Origin: Dolomedes plantarius
Lineage: Eukaryota; Arthropoda; Arachnida; Araneae; Dolomedidae
Reading direction: 5' to 3'
DNA: 64,000 nucleotides
Assembly (NCBI GenBank): GCA_907164885.2
Contig: OU015497.1
Span: forward strand, 69,082,429-69,146,428
Shown here: positions 60,696 to 64,000 of the stretch, one piece after another
Position numbering within the stretch: position 1 is the first letter of the stretch
How the letters are laid out: every line of letters starts with the position of its first letter
Program-made: the position numbers and the translations under genes
Notes under the pieces: generated by a model
What the model was told of the DNA's origin: nothing
The model's database searches: none
What the model saw: only the letters and a program-made list of their open reading frames with translations

Positions 60696-61778
60696 CAAAT
60701 TTCAGGATACAAATTTCATTTGTATCCAGGTTAAATTTACGGAAGATTTTGTTTTATAGGGCAAAAATTTTTTTGTCTTCTTGCTCATGAGTTGCTTTTA
60801 TGAGCCATAACAAATGTATGTTTAAACTACTCGTACATTATCATTACAGGGACAACAGTGTGCCCTGGATCGTCTTAAGAGTAGCCATAGAAAGAGTTTG
60901 TGCATCGATAACTCTACAAAGATATTGCCCCCTTCTTCCTGTTCTGCTGCTCCTACGGATTATTTCCATATCGAGGAGTGTTTATTTATACCCGTCAGCA
61001 TGTTTGCAGAAGATCATGATACTGATGCCTTCCTTTTGCTCACACGACAGAGTGTCATGGACCTGTTCTAGCAATCTCTAGTCCAGGTGGCTTAGAAACA
61101 ACGTTATTAAGTCTATTAATAAATACCGAAATGCCCTTAAATTAACCTTTTGAAGATTGCTCTCATTATACAACCAGATTCATGAGATTTATTTCAACTA
61201 CATTTAGAACACTGTACATCCTTATTGTGGGATCAGTTATTTTTTAAATTTAACGTTAAATCCTAGTGGACTGTATAGGAATCCATTAGCAAAACATTTC
61301 ATGTTTTTGTTTAAGTGCAACTACTCAATCTTCTTACTTCTTTTAATAAATGCAATCCTGGAATGGATTACCTATAACATCTGAATAATACTTGAATAAT
61401 AAGTTAACACTAAAAAATTTAGTCTCAGGCATATTACCTTAAAATGCATTTAACAATTGACTTCATTTTAACACATAACTGTTGAATTCATGACACACTG
61501 AATAACCCTTCGGAATTAGGTTATACAAAAGGAATAATTCACTGCCAAATGTCAACAGTTTGAGCAATAATCTGCAATTAATGTTTTACAAAAAAAATGA
61601 GAAACGGAATAGCATCCAACATAGCTATTTATTGAATTCTTATATGATATTGCTTAGAATAGAATATACATCACAACAGATTAAATATTTATCAGCCATT
61701 TTCTTGCCATTACTGAAAATCGAATGTGCAATAACAATAGAATAAAACGTTTTTAGCTTGAAGTAAAAATAAAAGTTA
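60693..61778. other. Non-coding DNA
   Basis: The stretch 60840-61090 is GC-richer and open in one frame, but no domain was recognised on either strand. Confidence 0.5.
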
Positions 61779-63182
61779 CACTGCTGGCCACTGTAAATGC
61801 AACACTCTGAAGGAAGCATGCAAATAACTTGAAATTTACAACATTCATTAGCGGAGGTGAGATATGCAAATGATTAGAATTTCAGCGCAGACGCACAGCA
61901 CGCGCGCCTGTGGCGCCAATTCAAAGCGCTATTTAAGGCTTGGAGATTTCGACGATTTCAAGTTCGGCAATTGTGTTTTTCTTGTGGTTTTTTCAAAAAA
62001 ACGATCAATTATGTCTCGTCGAAAACAGCGATCATCTTTTGATCAAGTATCCGTGTTCGAAAGAGTAAGGATAGTGGCCTACCGAGATTGTGGATTATCT
62101 TTCAGGGAAATCGGTAGTCGTGTTGAACGAAACCAAACAACTGTAATGCGGATATGCGATCATTGGATGCAGGAGGGTACGACGGTCCGGCGTGTTCGAT
62201 CGCATCCACCTCAGCGCACCACTTCACGTGATGACAGGCAATTTGTGCGCATGGCACTGACGGATCGCTCAGTCACATCATGAACCATAGCACAGCACAT
62301 GCAGTCTGTATCGCATCATCCAATGTCTGCGCGTACCATTCGACGCCGTTTACAGCAGAGTGGTCTGTCCGCAAGACGTCCATTGCTTTGTCTACCCATG
62401 ACGCAGAACCACAGACGTCTCCGCCACCAATGGTGACAGAAGGATGTGGACGGCAGAATGGAATGAAATTGTCTTTACTGACGAGTCACGCTTCTGTCTG
62501 CAACACCACGATGGTCGCATTCGAGTCTGGAGACACCGTGAAGAGACGATGCTGAACAGCTGCGTTATGCACCGTCACACTGGTCCTGCACCGAGTATTA
62601 TGGTATGGGGCGGTATTGGATATCACTCTCGCACACCTCTAGTACGCATTGCCGGTACTTTAAACAGCCAGCGCTACATCTCCGAGATGTTGGAGCCAGT
62701 TGTCCTTCCTTACCTTCAGGGCTTACCCACAGCCATATTTCAACAGGATAATGCGCGACCACACGTGGCACGCATTGTCCAACGGTTCTTCGTCAATCGC
62801 CAGATTGAATTGCTTCCCTGGCCGCCTCGCTCTCCGGATCTTTCGCCGTTAGAAAACATGTGGTCCATGGTTGCTCTACGATTGACCCAGATTCCATCCC
62901 CAGCTGCCACAGCAGATCAACTTTGGCAACGCGTGGAAGCTGCTTGGACTGCTGTACCCCAAGAATTCATCCAAAGTCTCTTTGAATCAATGCCGAGGCG
63001 TGTGGCAGCGGCGATCTCCAACAATGGCGCCTACTCTGGCTACTGATTTTGGCAGGAACCACACTTCACAGAAGTCTATAAATTTAATCATTTGATACTT
63101 GGTCAACATGTTATCTACAAAATAAATTTTGTTGTGATATCTCTTGTATTTCTTGGTGTTGCAATTTGGGTGGTCAGCAGTG
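61779..63182 (+). mobile_element. Tc1-like transposon, copy 2
   Basis: A TA is intact on both sides (61777-61778 and 63183-63184). The ends are CACTGCTGGCCACTGTAAATGC and, reverse-complemented at the right, CACTGCTGACCACCCAAATT. Length 1,404 bp. It matches the element at 7295-8705 end to end in inverted orientation, with scattered substitutions and a 5-bp deletion. Confidence 0.95.
62011..63046 (+). pseudogene. Tc1 transposase (DD34E), copy 2, with stop and frameshift
   Basis: The ATG at 62011 gives MSRRKQRSSFDQ. The first HTH (LSFREIGSRV) is intact. A TGA at 62281 replaces the CGA arginine of copy 1 in VTS-R-TIAQ, a CpG-type transition. A 5-bp deletion near 62434 then shifts frame relative to copy 1. 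The rest is open from 62444: VFTDESRF (first D), FQQDNARPH (second D), LSPLENMWS (E), and the natural end NNGAYSGY at 63046. Unlike copy 1, its C-terminus is complete (ADQLWQRVEAAW). Confidence 0.93.
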
Positions 63183-63502
63183 TACATAGTGAACAAAGTT
63201 ACAATTAGAATACAAATTGCAAACAATATGATGAATAAAATGAAAAAATTATTATAATGAACTAGCCGCTGCGCGACCAGCATGGTCCGTTTTAGTTTTA
63301 TATTTTCTTTTGCAAAACAACTGAACTGAAAGTAACATATGTAAAGAATGGTACCATTAACTGTCATCATAAACATACGTTGTTAAGGTGTATTCTTTAT
63401 AAGGCTGATTCTAAACCATCGTGATTAAAAATGTGAATTTCCATTACTTCAGAACAGAGTTCAGGATAAGACTGAGAAACCCCAACACCAATGATTTTAA
63501 AA

Positions 63503-63770
63503 ATTACATCCTTCTCTGTATGTATTATTTTTCAAAATTAAGATATCTACACTTTATCATTACATCAAATAAGAAATTGTTGGGGAACAATTTTTTTCTT
63601 TTAAAAAATGAAGTAAAAATTCAGCAAGTACTAAAATAGAGTGCGGATTACATCTTTCTCTGTTCCCAATTCAGATATCTACACTTTATCGTATCAAATA
63701 ATAAATTGTTGGGAAAATTTCTTCACTTATAAAATGGAGTAAAAATTCAGCCAGTAATTAAAAAAGTGTA
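63503..63770. repeat. Two tandem units of about 144 and 125 bp
   Basis: Units start at 63503 and 63647 with ATTACATC-TTCTCTGT and share AGATATCTACACTTTATC, AAATTGTTGGG and AGTAAAAATTCAGC. Non-coding. Confidence 0.8.
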
Positions 63771-64000
63771 GAAAATTAACTATTACTGGCTGTAGGTTGC
63801 TCTGTCGGCGACGGTTAAGCTTAACCTCACGATCATGTATTCTCTCTATTTTACGCTCTCTTAATGAATTAATTTTTCTTCGATCTCTTTCTTGAGACTG
63901 TTCCCAATTTTCCCTTGATCGTGCATCTCGCATTCGAGCGTACCTTATTTCAATGCGTAAATCCATGCTGACGTGCGGTTGCAAATTGCGGTCGACCGCT
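63727..64000 (-). CDS. Arg/Glu-rich frame running off the right edge (hypothetical, partial)
   Basis: The minus strand is open from the window edge to a stop at 63727. The residues include MDLRIEIRYARMRDARSREN and RDRRKINSLRERKIERIHDR, a strongly charged helical stretch. The last 20 or so residues are hydrophobic and look like read-through of AT-rich DNA overlapping the tandem repeat. Such R/E-rich helices occur in several mobile-element proteins of arthropods, but no specific family can be named from this piece. Confidence 0.3.
   Translation of the reverse strand, partial: AVDRNLQPHVSMDLRIEIRYARMRDARSRENWEQSQERDRRKINSLRERKIERIHDREVKLNRRRQSNLQPVIVNFLHFFNYWLNFYSIL

Noticed and set aside
60800..61081. 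93-codon frame in a GC-richer patch
   Set aside because: No recognisable domain on either strand; composition alone is not enough to call a gene.

Overview
The window looks like AT-rich nuclear DNA from an animal, most likely an arthropod and plausibly a spider or other chelicerate. Support for that is the very long (TA)n tracts, tRNA-derived SINEs, and the mix of Tc1, DD41D mariner, piggyBac, hAT, pogo/Tigger, BEL/Pao and gypsy elements. The organism assignment is inference. No host protein-coding gene, rRNA or genuine tRNA gene could be recognised. Nearly everything identifiable is transposon-derived, and every element coding region examined carries at least one stop, frameshift or deletion.

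Layout. 1.56-3.63 kb: piggyBac-like element with TTAA-type ends and a broken transposase. 5.5-13.8 kb: SINE remnants, an almost complete Tc1 element (minus strand), a small pogo-type MITE and the C-terminal piece of a hAT transposase. 15.37-20.85 kb: a young BEL/Pao element (minus strand) with practically identical 339-bp LTRs and an ACCTC target duplication, but no integrase catalytic core. 22-35 kb: decayed duplications, palindromic MITEs, a Tc1 N-terminal relic whose DNA-binding region has become a four-unit minisatellite, a DD41D mariner, a TTAA-flanked 684-bp element and a foldback hairpin. 35.8-37.9 kb: Tigger-like and Tc1-like deletion derivatives alternating with (TA)n tracts. 37.9-42.4 kb: a CRE-containing tandem duplication, a SINE, a LINE 3' end, a roughly 410-bp tandem array carrying a MITE, and a 32-bp minisatellite.

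43.4-49.1 kb: a gypsy element (gypsy-1) that lost RT, RNase H and the integrase core, with a second DD41D mariner nested in its protease region; near-identical 63-bp sequences flank the complex. 50.3-51.3 kb: two SINEs. 51.67-57.30 kb: a structurally complete but mutated gypsy element (gypsy-2) with both LTRs, followed through a (CA)n(TA)n tract by a 904-bp solo LTR. 58.4-61.8 kb: AT-rich DNA with nothing recognisable. 61.78-63.18 kb: a second Tc1 copy with clean TA flanks, opposite in orientation to the first. The right edge has a small tandem repeat and an Arg/Glu-rich reading frame running off the end.

The elements do not work together as a pathway. The recurring theme is that many ends of transposons and LTRs lie directly against (TA)n microsatellites, and that several elements are internal-deletion derivatives that could move only with proteins supplied in trans. 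I did not find convincing evidence for an undescribed functional gene system.
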